Below, in pieces: positions 1 through 13,140 of a DNA stretch of 64,000 nucleotides. The DNA lies in the NCBI GenBank assembly GCA_016859345.1, contig CM029112.1, positions 13,280,089 through 13,344,088 on the forward strand, in the 5' to 3' direction. This DNA comes from Istiophorus platypterus. Taxonomy: Eukaryota > Chordata > Actinopteri > Istiophoriformes > Istiophoridae. The notes below the pieces were generated by a model. That model searched no databases and was not told where the DNA came from. It saw only the letters and a list, made by a program, of their open reading frames with translations. Numbering within the stretch: position 1 is the stretch's first letter; every line of letters begins with the position of its first letter. The position numbers and the translations under genes are program-made.

Positions 1-202
1 TGAGTGGGCAACGTGTTTCACAGTTAATAACTTGCAGACTTGGTAATAACTCGGTTTATCTCGCCAGGGAGAAGGTGGAGTGGGTGTTCTCTTATTGGCA
101 TGATTTTGTTCGTTACCGTCCCGTACCGCGCCGCGTCAGGACGCACGCACCGGCCAGTGTGACACGGGTTAAAGCAGCACGCACGAATGCTCACCTACTT
201 AC

Positions 203-409
203 CTGATGGTGCGTCTCTTTCTCCACGTTAACCCCATTCACTGCAACCACTCGGTCCCCGGCGCGCAGCCCCGACGCTTCTGCGGGGGAGCCGAGCTCCA
301 CTTTGCGGATGAACTGTCCACTCTTCCCCTTCTCGCCATGCAAGTGAAATCCATACCCGTTTTCCGCCTTTGTCATGAGGCAGAGCCGCGGTTTCCGCTC
401 GCCGGCCAT
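203..409 (-). CDS. nherf1: NHERF-family PDZ scaffold, first coding exon (partial gene)
   Basis: The minus strand from the ATG at 409 to a GT donor just below 203 encodes 69 residues, starting MAGERKPRLC and containing the carboxylate-binding loop GYGFHLHGEKGKSGQFIR (about residues 18-35), then SPAEASGLRAGDRVVAVNG and NVEKETHHQ. This is the N-terminal part of PDZ domain 1 of the sodium/hydrogen exchanger regulatory factors, cytoplasmic adaptors that tie membrane transporters and receptors to ezrin and the actin cortex. The exon breaks inside PDZ1 after ETHHQ, in phase 0, with a good donor (CAG|GTAAGT). NVEKETH favours NHERF1 over NHERF2 (NVEGETH), but QFIR and NGVNV resemble NHERF2, so the paralogue is not certain. 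The rest of PDZ1, PDZ2 and the ezrin-binding tail lie beyond the left edge. A CpG-rich promoter sits immediately upstream. Confidence 0.88.
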
Positions 410-1010
410 CCCCTCCTATCGCTTTCAACCTCCCGCGGAGTTCAGTCAAAGTATGATAGTCAAAAATGCAAAGATGGGAGTTTAGGAGAGCGGGCGCGGG
501 ACTTTAACTTCCACGGAGCGGAAACATATCTACCCGATACGCGCGCTCTCCCTCATAGTCAAGAAACACACACACACACAAAAAAGGAGAAAGTTAAATT
601 TCCGATTGAAATCCAAAAGCATGAATCCCACCGTACACACCGCGGTCAAAAAGGCAGCAGAGCTAAACTTTTGGAGAGGACGACGCGGACAGTCCAGCCG
701 AGCGCCCCGCTGGCGACTCCAAAGCTGATGCGTCGCGGCGCGCACAGACCTCAGGGCCTCCGGCGGAGCATCGTCGACGCTCCCTCGGACGCGTTCAGGA
801 CGGAGAGATCACCCCTCCCTCGGAGTCTGTCCATAACAACTGGTCGCAGACCATGCGTCCACCCGTTGCCGTAGTTTGCGCCCGGTCCGCCGATAGCACC
901 ACCCACCCTCCGGCCCGGCTACCTGTCCGCTCCCCGGGGGCAGCCGGGACTTTCGGACCGCGGGCGAGAGGGTCGGCGGTGATGCAACACCACCCCCGGG
1001 TGGCAGGAAA
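410..1010 (-). promoter_or_regulatory. CpG island and 5'UTR/promoter of the NHERF gene
   Basis: The stretch is GC-rich and full of CpG (for example the ggcgcgc and ggcggagc runs between 700 and 900) in contrast to the AT-rich flanks, and it abuts the first coding exon. A long plus-strand open frame across it is best explained by the GC-rich composition. The exact transcription start is not visible. Confidence 0.65.
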
Positions 1011-3660
1011 TTATAAACTAATAGATTATAGTCCGGTGCAGCGCGTTGAGTTCAGGCCAAGATGACACGTGAAATGAATGCGATGATGGAGACTGTTCAT
1101 ACATCGGGTTAAACCTGTTTAAAGCCATTAACATTAAGATGCTTCTCCGTGGTTGCCCATGACGTGACTGTGGCCGAGTCCTTGAATAAATCAAAACTCA
1201 TTGGAATTATTAACTGAATTGTCATACGAGGGTTCGCAGTCCTTATTATTTACAATGCTCATCTCCATACAGTATAAAATATGCTCTCAGCTGCAAGCTA
1301 TAATTACATTTGAAAAGAAAATGGACGTAAAACAATGAAGATAATCGTTTCGTATCCGCTTTAGATAGTTTCTGATTGCTTCCATTTGGACACTTACATA
1401 TATTTTGCAAGTATCACCACAAAAAAACATAAACAAAAACAAAACAAAACCTGGCATTTCTGTTTATATTTTGTTTTTTTTTTGTTCATGATCACATGAA
1501 TAATGAGCTGCATGTCTCGATATTACAGCTATGATATTAACAGTGACGGCTTTTCGTTTAGACACAGCGTTGCAGTTCCTCGCCGTGCATCCGTGTCCCT
1601 GCTGTTCCTTCCACCTCAAACTCACGGTGGCGGTGTTATTGCAGCGCTGCTCGGTGTAATGCATTACAAGGTGCTGGTGTGTGTTTGATAACATACACGA
1701 TGCAGGTAGCATCGACATCCGTGTGATGAATATCGTTGCATTTACCTCTAGAAATGATCAGTATAACTAGCAGTTTTACCCCCACTTCAGTTTGGATACT
1801 TCATTTTAAAGCCATTCACAGAAGTGTTAATATGCCTTCATGCATGAAGATGGTCTTGACATCTCTTGAAAGGTTAGACTGGTATAAAACCGTTATTAAA
1901 ACCGACCTTTAATTTAAAAATGTTTAATTACTGTGTTTTAAGAGTAGGGTTGGTTTTTGGTGTCGCAGTGTTGCAGTTCCTCGCCGTGACCACTAGAGGA
2001 CAGTGAACTCTCAGTTAACGCTCACTTCTGAATCAATGCGCCATTATGTCAACGGGCCCCTCCACGTGACGTCACGGCAGACCCGACGCGTCCATTTGAA
2101 ACCTGCGGATTAATCCACGTCCGCTCAAAGAAAGTAAACAAAACATTCACACAGATCATAATTATTGGAGGAGTTTTTATTGGCAAGCATTACGCAATGT
2201 TGGTGTTATTTAAAAGTTATTGATACATACTCAGTGGCAACTAAGGGACAATAATATTGATTATTTTGTAATAATTTTGTTTTTTTTTTTCTAACTGATT
2301 TGGTTCAGTCAGTTACATTTATTTAACATGTCTAATTCATTTTTAAAAAACGTTATTTAACCGGGAAGACTGTCGGGATGAACGATCTATTTTACAAGAA
2401 AGACCTGGCCAAAATGGCATTGAAAGATAGGTGTTACATACTAACATAACAACACACATAATTAATACAATTACTGTATTCACAGGAACTGTTTGTCATT
2501 TTGTGATCATTTCTACATTGATGCTCTGAAAGGATAGAATCATCTCCAGAGCAGAATGCTGTAATTCAAACCCAGCCTTACTGCAATGAAAAACAAACAG
2601 CTTATTCTATCTCAAATTATTATCGTTGTGCCTTCCTACAGATCTTCCTGTCCACAGCGCTGGTCCTGCTGGTTCAGAGCATCATTTCCTCTATAAGCCC
2701 CTCAGGGAGAACACACACAGGCAAATCCATGTTTGTCTGCTCGGGCGTCCTGACTTGCTCACTCTTTTTTCAGCCATGTCCCCTGATAAATGGTCTAATC
2801 TTGATGACTGTTTAATTTAATACATCAGTCTCCAGTCAGTCAAGCCAGGAAGAATCATCCTTTTCGTGGGGGCACTTTAGGGAATTCAATTTTAGCAGAG
2901 ACAACACAATGACAGCAACATGGTTTTATGTTGTTATTGTCCCTGCTCGGAGTTTTACTTTATTTTTAGATTGATGTTAGCATGTCCTGAGGAAGAAACA
3001 AATCTCTCTTGATTTCTCAGATAAATCAACACATCTGAAGATATCACTCAGGGCTGTTAGAAACTGGGACAGGCATTTTCGCTCTTTTCTGAGAGTAACA
3101 GCCTGAAGCATGGGGCATTAAGTCATGATATTTCTTTTTATAAAATGCACAATATATTAACATTGAGACTGAGAAAATAAAAACTGTGTTTGTTTTAGAA
3201 TTAGAAATAGAGAAAGACAATTAGACAGATGTTGGAGTGTTTTCTTTACAGGTCTTGCCCCTCCCTTCACCTCCTCTGATGTTTTATTTTGAATTTTGCC
3301 AAAACATTTTCCTGCTGGAGAGTGTCTTCCTGCAATGTTTCAGACCTGCCAAAATTCTGGCAGATGTTTGCCAGCACTGCAACACTTAATTTTCTCAGTG
3401 ATGCCAATAGCCATTTTAATAATTGACAACAACTGTTAAAAAAGTTATACATTTATGACTGAAACAAGCAAAGAGACTGTTGTTAAAGATGTGCACGTTG
3501 ATCTGGTCTGTGTGTGTCCATTTAAAGGGAGATTAAAAGTGGCAGCTCTGCTTTAAAAGCAAAGGGTTTACAACAGTTACAAGACTTCTAAGAAATAATG
3601 TATCATGTGCACTCACTAATTCATAAGCCTGCATATTGATGAAAAAATGAATCAAACATT
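1011..3660. other. Intergenic, no gene seen
   Basis: AT-rich sequence with poly-A and poly-T runs. I see no exon-like open frame with convincing splice sites. The only marked features are a 19-base direct repeat (1569-1587 and 1970-1988), a CTCF-like motif and an E-box/CRE composite, listed separately. Confidence 0.6.
1990..2074. promoter_or_regulatory. CTCF-like motif followed by E-box/CRE composite
   Basis: Positions 1990-2003 read CCACTAGAGGACAG, one mismatch from the CTCF core CCASYAGRKGGCRS. Positions 2063-2074 read CACGTGACGTCA, an E-box (CACGTG) overlapping a full CRE (TGACGTCA). These are motif matches only; they lie about 1.6 kb upstream of the NHERF first exon and could serve as a distal element. 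Confidence 0.3.
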
Positions 3661-3664
3661 ACTT

Positions 3665-4640
3665 ACATTTACACTTATTCATTTGGCAGATGCTTTTTTG
3701 GAGGCCACTAACAATTTAGGGACAACACTCAAGTGTCTGAAAGCATTTTGTAGCTCTTTCCACCATCTGGGAACCACAAAAGAGAACAGTCTGGACTGTG
3801 ATTTGCCTTGTGTGTAGGGATGGCAATGGCAGACGACATTCTTTGGATGAACAAGTGACAGAGTAGGAGAATAAGCCTGTGTAACTGAGTTCAAGTAGAT
3901 GGGTGCAGACCCAGAAGGCATTCCTTAGGGAAGCATACCAGACTTGAATTTGATTCGGGCGGCTAGTGAAGGTCAATGGGGAACAGAGTGACACGCTTTC
4001 TTTTAGGCTGATCAAAAACCAGACATGCCGTCACATTCTGGACCATCTGTTTTTCACTGTTTTCACTGTTTTAACTGTTTTCACTGTTTTCATTTCACTG
4101 TGAATCCTAGGAGACCCATTGGAAGCGCATTGTAGTATTTGAGATTAGAAATAATCAAGGCTTGTACCAAGAGTTGGGTGGCATACTGACTCAAATAAAG
4201 CCTGATTTTTCTTATGCTGTTTTGTACAAAGCACAACCTGCAACAGGAACATATTCAGAGAAGGATAGCTGGTCATCAATTATGATACCCAGATTTCACG
4301 CAACTTTGGTTGGGGTGACAGAAAAAGAGGCAATTTTTATGTTGGTATTGTGATGGCTAGATTGACCAGGAGTTTAACTTGAGAGGTTTAGTTTAGGGTG
4401 GGGATCCTTCATCCATATGGATATGTCTAAGAGACAAGCCAAAATGTACAGGTATAGTTGGGTAACATCTGCATAGCAGTGATATGAGAAACCATGTCAG
4501 TAGATAATTGGACCCAAGTAGGTTGGTAATATTGCGAAGAGAAAGGGCTCCAGCACTGAGCCCTGAGGCATCCCTGTGGAGAAGTGATGGGATATGGTTA
4601 TAGTTTGTCCTCAAAGCTTTTGGAGTGTTAAGGGGTTTAA
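3665..4640 (-). mobile_element. Decayed L2-clade LINE, reverse transcriptase part and 3' end
   Basis: Read on the minus strand, broken frames keep LINE reverse-transcriptase landmarks: PQGSVLEPFLFAI near 4580-4540, then a catalytic-box remnant YADVTQLY near 4470 (normally YADDTQLY), then LVFDQPKR and SRLFSFVVPRWWKEL toward 3750. Several stops and a TGTTTTCAC-type tandem repeat (about 4050-4100) break the frame. The plus-strand start, catttggcagatgcttttt, resembles the 3' end of common fish LINEs. It is non-functional; the second catalytic aspartate is lost. Confidence 0.75.
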
Positions 4641-7600
4641 CCCCTTGGCATTAACCTCTTAACACTTGAGTGGTATTGGTAGTTTTGTTAAGTACACAAC
4701 TATGCTTTATGCATGACTCCAGTGTGTTGATTTGTACTGATGTAACATATTTTTTGAAAGCTAAGATTCTTGCGACTCGATCGATGCAAACCATTTCAAG
4801 ATTTAATCGCAACTTGGCCCATGCAGACAATAAAGCGCAAAGGAAAATTAAAAGGTGCTGACGGGCACCGGGCCTGTCCAGCAATGTATCCCAGCCCCTC
4901 TCGGAGATAAACAGTCTCTCTAGTGTGTTCTGAAAAACCTCCAATGGAAGACCCCAGCTAGCTTATGAAGAAAACTAATTTTTTGGGTCACTAACCAAAG
5001 CTCATGATCATTAGTGAGGGTTGGAACATACATCGATTGGTAAATTGGAAGCTTTGCTTTTCGGCTCAGCTTCCTCTTCATGACAAGAAGTCCACAGCGC
5101 CTGTTGGTTCCCATGTTGAGGAAGGGCTAGTGGAGGGTGTGTTCCATTTATCTTGGTATCACAGCAAACCGGGGAAGAGCAATTTGGATTCTGACCTGGG
5201 TGTGGAACAGTGGACCAACTCTTTACCCTTGCAAGGTTATGAATGCCTGCAAATGTTAAGAAGTACAGATGAGCTTTGGTGATACTCCAACATTTCTCTG
5301 GGTATGTCAGATGTCTGTCAGCATCTTACTCTCCCACACATACACACATTATGGGGCTTGTTTAACAGCACTGGCTGGGTGTTTTGCTCAGTTACCCTGT
5401 GTTGAGACTGAAGAAGAAAGTGGCTGTCATCAGGGGAGAATCCCCAGGGGAAAGTCTAAGGTTAGTCTTTGTCATAGCTGTCACAGCTTCACCTAAATGG
5501 CTCCGTAAGTCAGCAAACACGCAGGACACACACAACATTCACAGCAGACAGTATTATGTACAAACTCCCATTTTTTTAGGCTGATGACAAAACAAGCAAA
5601 CAAAGTTTTATCCATTAAGCCAGAGAAATCAGTCTTTTTTACTGATTAAGTGCACGAATTTATGAAACACTATAACGAGACTTAAATTGCAACTGACAAT
5701 CTCTAAGATCTGCAGATGATGTGATCACTTTCTGCCATGGCACATCCTGACAAGTGGATTTCTTTGTTTGGCACTAACATTTTTGGTAAAAGTGGAAAAA
5801 AAAAAAAAACACAAACAGACTCTCTACCACACGCTTTTGACTTTTTTAAATTGCTACTTATGCACTGATGCAATCCCTGCTGCACCAACACTTTGGTGTA
5901 TTCAGTTTTACAAATAGTCATCAAAATATCAAATGAGCGTAGATGAGAAAGAAACCTGTGTGAGAAAATGTGTGCACAAAGCTCTGGCGTTCATTATGCT
6001 ATGACATGGACTGATACTGTGCGAATGAATATAGATAATGACAGTTTCTAGTCTTAAAGAAATCATCATTACTGGACTACTCTAGTTTCTAAAATCTCAT
6101 GGTTGCTGTGACATTGTGTTTTATTCCTACTTTTACATGATGCTTGTAGTACTGCATGCACTTTTCATTTTTTCCCCCCAAAAAGAGATTGAAAAATGCC
6201 TATACATATTCTTTGGATTGCAAACAGATCTTAATTTCAGTATGTTGTGACATGCTGGGTGGCAGCGTGCATATATCTTTGGGTTTATTCTGCTGAATCA
6301 ACTTTCTTGTATAGATTATTTAAATGGACAGAGGCATCCTGCCTCTTCCCCTAGCAGATGGAGTAAAAGACACTGTGGGGTGGAGAAGGGCACAGCTCTC
6401 ACTTTTAATTAACCACACAGGACTACCCACTCCTCTTCCTTCTTATCCTTCCAGTGCTCGCTCCTCTACTTGCAGACATCTGCAGCTAAAACACACTGTG
6501 AACTGCAAGGGAAATAATTCATGTTTTCTGACTTTCAGTGCTTAGTTTTGTGTACTGTTTTGAGAGGAAAATGGAAATGCTGCTCAAATCAACAGACCTG
6601 CACAAGACTGTGGACCATGCATGATATTTTAATAAGAGTTAATACTAACTTATTGATCACTGACTCAGCCCTAAATGTCTTCAAAGAGTAATTATTCTCT
6701 TCAAGTGAAGCAATTTCTAAAATCATATACAATTCTGTCTCTATACAATTTGCTATCCCCACCAATGTTACAGAACTGACCTCATAAATAATGAGTCTTA
6801 ATGGACCATTAATCCTTTATTGAGTTATTTTCTCGTGTTTCCTTTTTAGCACAATGTGTGGGAGAAAAGGCTCAAAGAGCATGTAGCTGCACAATCGTTC
6901 AATGTCCAACACCTTTGCATGTCACATTATCATTTGATTTAATGTAACTATTAAAAATATTGATTAGTGCAGTTTTTAACATCTGGGAATTTGTGAAGTA
7001 CCTCTCTACCCTCCCCCTATTCACTTCAGTTAGCAATATTCCTTCTCATGTCTGCCATATCTGTCAGTTTCATTCAAACAATTAAAACACTGTTGTGGAC
7101 AGTGTTATGCTCTATAGAACACAACTGTGATGGATGACTAAAGGGCTAAAGAATAAAGCTTTCAACAACAAAAACCTTGTCCCTAATGAGTAACAATGGG
7201 AGAGATGTTATAGATTTTGAGTATACTCTATGTACTTAGAAATGATATATATATATAATATTATATATTTAGCATAAATAAGCATTATATATATATACAT
7301 ATATATATGTATGTTCAATTATAGAAATAGATTTTCAGGAAGAACCTGAAACTTCTGCACATTCTTTACAGCCGCAGCCATCTGAAATGTCAGAGATCTT
7401 CACCTCGCTGCAAACTTTATCTACTTGTTCACATTTTCCTGGTGTCAGGGTGTTTGAGTCAAAAATGAGCACATAGCAATTTGAGAACACAAAATTATCT
7501 TTTGTGTTCCTTGTATCATTGTAAACTTGAGACATACTTTACATCACATTTCATCAAAACAGTGTCATCAAAAACCTGACACTCACAAGATTCATTTTAC

Positions 7601-8790
7601 TCGGCACTGGATTTGAGGAAAACAGTTGTGTTGCCACGGCTGTTATGGCATCTTTGATATAGCACCTTTGGGTAAGATTTTATAATACAGCCCACAATTT
7701 ACATTGTATTTTTATTGCATGAATCAGGCACTGATAAAATATTTAACAGTTACTACTGGTACTAAAATGGGGGTACATTGGAAGAAAATAAGACTGTGGG
7801 GAAGAAGAGAGTAACAGCTGGGCATTTTGGAAGAAGAAATTAAACACTAAGTATTTTTTGTAAACATTGGGTACCTATGGGGTAAAGAGTGAGAAAGAAC
7901 AAAAGTTTTTTTCATTGATATTTTGTCTAACCTTTAAAGTAAATTTGGTATGATGTCCTTCACTATTATAATATGCTATGAAAACAATAATGTAATGAAA
8001 GGAGTTTTAGAAAGATTTCTTAAAACTCAGATGGAACTGAGGAGCATTTCAAATATACTGGGTATGTTCCCCAAATGACAGCAAGGGTTCTCAGCATTTC
8101 TGGGGTAACAACAGTACAGTTTTTGGAGTAGGAAACTTGTCATTTTGTCCACAAGAGATGGATTAAAACAATAAAAACAAATGCTTTTGCTCTTTGTTCT
8201 TGGTGGTTACTAGGTAAGATATCCCCAACAGAAACGCTGGTGTCCATCTGACAAAACTGCTATAAGGATTACAGCTGTTATGGAGGAGCCCTTACAACCA
8301 AAATATCTACAAAAAACAAATAAAGAACACAAAACACAGCTCCAGTTATCTCATTAACAGGCTATAATCTTTCCCTAAGTCTATTTTGAAGAGAAGATGG
8401 CCGTACACTTAGATCCCATGATTTTATTGCAGCTTTTGATCTTTCTCAGGACAAGTTCAACCCAAGCATCAGACCTATATCTATAATACTCACACCTGGT
8501 GTTAATCAAAAATCAGCAACATAATCAACAAGTTACAGGGAAACACCTGAGTTCACCACAATCACCGAACGTTAAAACAAATGAATACATCAGCATTTCC
8601 ATCCATATGTCTTAATAACTTATCTTAATGAGGACAATCTAAAAGTAAGGGTTGCAGATAAATGGACGCATGGACACATTTAATGGCTAAATAAATACTA
8701 GCAAAGCATTTGAGCATTTCAGTCTGGTGTCATTGCAGATAACAGTTTGTTTTTGAAACAACGATTTGTAACGGTTCAAAAGCTGCATAT
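4641..8790. other. Intergenic, no gene seen
   Basis: AT-rich noncoding sequence. It holds an (AT)n-rich stretch around 7240-7312 and short A runs near 5800. Short open frames have no recognisable protein similarity and no consistent splice context. Confidence 0.55.
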
Positions 8791-8814
8791 CACTGTTGTT
8801 AACATAACATAACG

Positions 8815-9010
8815 TGGGTTCAGTTGGTTCAATCCCCTGCTTCTCCGGTCAGTATGTCGAAGTGTCCTTGGGCAAGGTACTGAACCCCAATTTGCCCCAT
8901 GTGTCATCGGTATGTGAATCTGTTAGTATAGAAAGCACTGGTAAGTAAGAATGGGTATGTGAATGGGTGAATGTGGCAGGAGTGTAAAGTGCTTTGAATG
9001 GATGATAAGA
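8815..9010 (+). repeat. Fish short interspersed repeat (SINE or MITE-like)
   Basis: The stretch carries phrases typical of a very common teleost interspersed repeat: ggttcaatcccctgcttctc, then gtcgaagtgtccttgggcaa, then actgaacccc, gaatgggtgaatgtg and taaagtgctttgaatgga. The ggttcaatccc start resembles a tRNA B-box, which would fit a tRNA-derived SINE, but the class is not certain. The copy is diverged. Confidence 0.6.
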
Positions 9011-9915
9011 CTAGAAAGGTGCAGGTTTTGTTTCCCAGTACTGGAGCCAGTATTTACAAAAATAATCAGAGTCTTTTTTTTAAACTCTCTGGTAACCGAA
9101 TGCGCCTTCATTGAATAAAACTTTTACATTTCCCTTGAGGCTCTTCAGGTGTAAGTGACTTATAACATGTCTCTCACCTCCACCAAAATAAATTCTTGAA
9201 TTCCTTTCGTCACTGTCTGCATACAAACCGACACGTAGTTTATTTTGTGAAACAAAATACTCACCCTCCTCCTCTTCTGTGTTTGTTGACTTTGCATGGA
9301 TCTCACTGACTTCACAGTATCAACAAACACATCATGTGTGTCATATCATAAAGTCAGGTGTGTGTGTATTTTCTAGTGTCTTCCCAGAGACCAAAAGAAT
9401 ATTGATGATAGGAAGTGTGTCACATGCTCTATATTATCTTCCATTTGAAAGTCAGACTGATTTCCTGCAGGTGATGCTGAGAACAGACCAACAACATCGT
9501 ATTTAAATGAACAGTATTTTTGAATGTCTTAGAAATTGACATACCTAAATTGTAGAAACTTCATGAGGGACTGAAAATATTTTTCAAACTGATATCATCA
9601 TACTGCTTTAATTTTCAATTCCTCATTCACTGATAGGTTTGTTTATTTAGTGCTTGTCCTCTTTAAAGATAATTAATGCGTTAGCAGTGTTAGAGATAGA
9701 GAGATAAAAAAATAGTACAATAAAACTCCCTAACCTCATTAAAAAAAACAAAATACCACATTTCCATAATAGATACCTGAAATTTTCAAACCTTCCAACA
9801 TTGTCTTTTTTATGAGAATAAACCTCAGTAAAACTGCATTGTACATCTAAAGTCACACATCTAATGATTTGTTTTAAACCTTACATGTTATGACAGGAGC
9901 AGATACAATTTTAGT

Positions 9916-9921
9916 GTTTGT

Positions 9922-9970
<49 letters not shown>
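9916..9970. repeat. (TG)n microsatellite
   Basis: Near-perfect TG dinucleotide tract of about 50 bases with one interruption at its start. Confidence 0.95.
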
Positions 9971-9972
<2 letters not shown>

Positions 9973-10289
9973 CTGGCTGGTCAAACTGTCAACAAGGTAA
10001 GTAAAGAAGCTGATAGGGAAGAGTATGGTGGAGGTCAGATGTGGTTTATGCAGTGATCAACTCACAAGATTAATTTTGTTTCAAGAAAGGTGGGTAATGG
10101 GTTAAAATTAACTGAAAAATAAAAACGGGGAAGATGTTTTAGAAATTGGGTTTACATGTTTTTACACAACACCATGGTTCTCTGTTTTTACTGTTCCACA
10201 GTGGCAAATAACTCTGTGGCTCATTTCAAAGCGCTAAAGACACTGACTCATTATATGTCTTGCCAACTGCAAAAAGTAATGTTCTTTAA

Positions 10290-10830
10290 AAAAAGGTGGG
10301 GGTAGGGGGCCGGACAGTTTCAATATGCCAGGCTGTGACTGGCCTGTACACAGGCTTTGATAGAGTCAATGCCTTTGTAGGTTGTACTGAAATGAGAAAA
10401 CAAAACAATGGAGGCGGCTGAATTCAGAGGCTTTGAATGCCCTTGGTCAAGAAAGGAATTTCTGTGTTTAAATGGAAAATGTAAGTCTTTTCATGACAAC
10501 AATATTCATACCCACATTAATGGGCGGCTCATGAGACGATGGGCTCCCTGGTACAGACCCCCCCCCACCCCCGGGTTGTAATTATTTAGTGTCTTTCTGT
10601 TTGACTTTCATCAAGAAAAATGACCTTACTCTTCAAACTGGGGCACCCGACCTAGCAGCTGCCTGACTCTTGGGGCCACGGGGCCAGTGCCTGAGGAGGG
10701 ATGACTGTCCTGCAGTTCATTTTCTTTAGTGCTAATCTACAGACATTAATATAGCCAATGTCTGTCATCAGCTACCAAGCTGTACATTTTTTCATTGAGC
10801 AGAATATTTTTATGAGTAATTAAATGGATT
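10290..10830. other. Candidate conserved noncoding element
   Basis: This block is compositionally balanced, lacks stop-free frames and repeats, and holds clustered transcription-factor-like words: aacaatgg (SOX-like) near 10405, ctttgat/ctttgaat (TCF/LEF-like), taattatt and attaatg (homeodomain-like). That is the texture of a developmental enhancer, but I have no alignment, so conservation is inferred only from appearance. Confidence 0.25.
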
Positions 10831-12720
10831 CAGTATGGATGGAAGGGCTGCTTGTGTGATGGTTACAGGCCATACAGTGATATACTAACTCCTTAATGCT
10901 GTTGTCATTGTTAAATCTGTTGGAAAAGTAATACGGAGGAAGTTTTGCCTCTGGCAATAACTGTACTAGGACTATGACAACCAACATTCTCTTAGTTTGG
11001 TCTCTAAGCAGAAACTTAAGGAAAATGTTTTCCAGTGAGTTTAAAACAGCAATTTCCCAGAAATAAACAACCCAAACTGGTGTAATTTACCGGAACAGAT
11101 GGGACCCAAATGCTGAAGCTCAGAGGCAAAGACAGGGTGATAGGGGATAACGTAATGATTTTAATAATTTTCGTTTACAGGTGGTTCACTTGTAAAGAGC
11201 TCAGAGCCGGTCAGGCCGATTTAATGAAGAGAGTCTCCAGGGTTCGCTGATGGACAGCAAACTGGTCCCCTCTTTGTTCCACCTACTGCTAGAACAAAGT
11301 TATTCAGAGAATGGAATCCAACAGCTGAAACGGAGACACAAAGACTTTCCAGGTGAGGCTGGTTTGTTAACTGCAGGCAGATGATTCTGTGGCAGATGGA
11401 TATAAAGATTAACACGCATACAATCTAATACAACATCTGCAGAGTGTTCAAGCGTGTAGCTCGCTATTGGTTGTGCAGACTGAACCATTAATATCTTATT
11501 TATCACACCGACTGTAAGTTTGACAGAGTTGTTTAATGAGTTTTATTTGCGCTATTTTCCGAGAACAGTTGTGTTGTGGACTTCTTCATTGCTCATCTTT
11601 TCCCTATATTACAAAAATTAGCCTAGTGACATCGCCTGCTGGCCCTTTCATTTACATGATCCTTACATTTCTGCCCCGGGGCCATACTGCTAATGTGGCT
11701 AGATATTAGTGTTCTGACAATCGGAGGAAAATGTAGATCAAGTTGGTGTATATCTTTTTATGTGTGGGTAGGCAATGAATTTTATTATTTAATTCAGTAA
11801 CAAAACATCAATGTGTATTTCCTTTTATCGACAGTTGGCATTATTTCTAGTATATTTGCTCTTTTCTCTGTTTGATAATAATACAGGTTCTGCCTTTGGG
11901 CATTGAGGTGAAAAGAACAAAAGCATCAGGAATGTGAAAACTAAGGTAACCAGAAGCTGCAGAAGGCACTACCCCTGTACCCTGCAAAAAAAAAAACAAA
12001 ACAAAAAAACCAGGTTGTCAGTAAACACACTTGGAATAAGGGCTAAGAAGGAAAATACAGAATCTATTATAGAAATACAGTATAGATAAATAAAGGAAGA
12101 CATAAAGGTGAGTTTAAAGGGCAGTAGAAAAGGAGAAAATAGCAGCAGAGGAGGAAAACGTGCAGGGGAGGTGATAATTAGTTTAAATTCACAGACTGCA
12201 TTATAACCTTCAAAGTGTTGCACTGAAAGAGTACTGAATCAAGTCCTGTTAATTATGTATGGTGTGCAAGGGCATATTTCCATGTACAGTAACAACAATG
12301 GGGTCTGCTCTCCCACAAACTTAAACTAAGTTCACGCCATATTGCAAAGTATATCTCAAAAATATAAAGTTTGCCAAAGGCATACATTACTTTGACTGCA
12401 GCTGCTGGCAAACTGGTGAATTCCTCCTTCAAACTGGAGGAGTCAGAGTGTCTACCTTTATCATAAGAAACTAGGAAATTCACTCTTTGGCTGACATGTT
12501 GCCAAAAGTGCATGGATTTGGGAGTAATGTTTGCCAACCTGGTTACTAGCCTACTCGCAGTTACGACCCTTTCATCCTCTCATGTTTTACTGGCGGCAGA
12601 CTGGACGCTACATCGAGTCACCAGAGAGGTCTTATGAGACAGGAGGGCTAACTGGTTAGCACGCTATCTTCAATAGGTATCTCTGCACTGCAGTACATAG
12701 ACGCTGTCACCTTCCTCAGG
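10831..12720. other. Intergenic, no gene seen
   Basis: Noncoding. The part at 11090-11450 has a more GC-balanced composition and could be an old transposon remnant, but I cannot name it. An A-rich run lies near 11985-12010. Confidence 0.5.
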
Positions 12721-12729
12721 CGAACAGTA

Positions 12730-13140
12730 TCGTGATTCCGAGTCCTATTCAGTTCGGCCATTCTGCTCCTGCCATTTCTCCACCAGCTGCCAGATGTCCC
12801 TGTACTTACCCACCTGTCCCCGGTCACCTGACTGCTCCGCCCATCCACACACCTGTCCACACTAAACACTCCCTACTTATACCTCGTTCACTAATCAGCC
12901 CCGGACTATATGTACGATTTCACTCCCTTTGTTCTCTGTCGTATCCTCTTCTCATATTTCTGTTAATGCTCTTTCTCGTGTTCCTTGTGTTTTTCCTGTG
13001 TTCCTGTTACCACCCTCCTCACGGCCTCAGTTTCCCTGTTGTTCCTGCCTGCCAGCTTGTTCACCTGTCTGACTGTAAGCCTGTTTTTTTTTTTTTACCT
13101 TTTTAAAAATATCCTCACTGTATCTGCCTGTCTGTGAGTT
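12730..13140 (+). repeat. Pyrimidine-rich segment, possible old LTR/retroelement remnant
   Basis: A 400-base stretch is strongly C/T-biased on the plus strand (ccacctgtccccggtcacct and tgcctgccagcttgttcacc are typical), ending in a T run and a second cctgtctgtgag block. Fish genomes carry many LTR-type repeats with this texture. The open frame across it (12732-13106) looks like a by-product of the base bias. Class uncertain. Confidence 0.3.

Noticed and set aside
206..874. 222-codon plus-strand open frame
   Set aside because: It overlaps the NHERF exon on the opposite strand and the CpG island; few A/T-rich stops are expected there and the protein has no recognisable domain.
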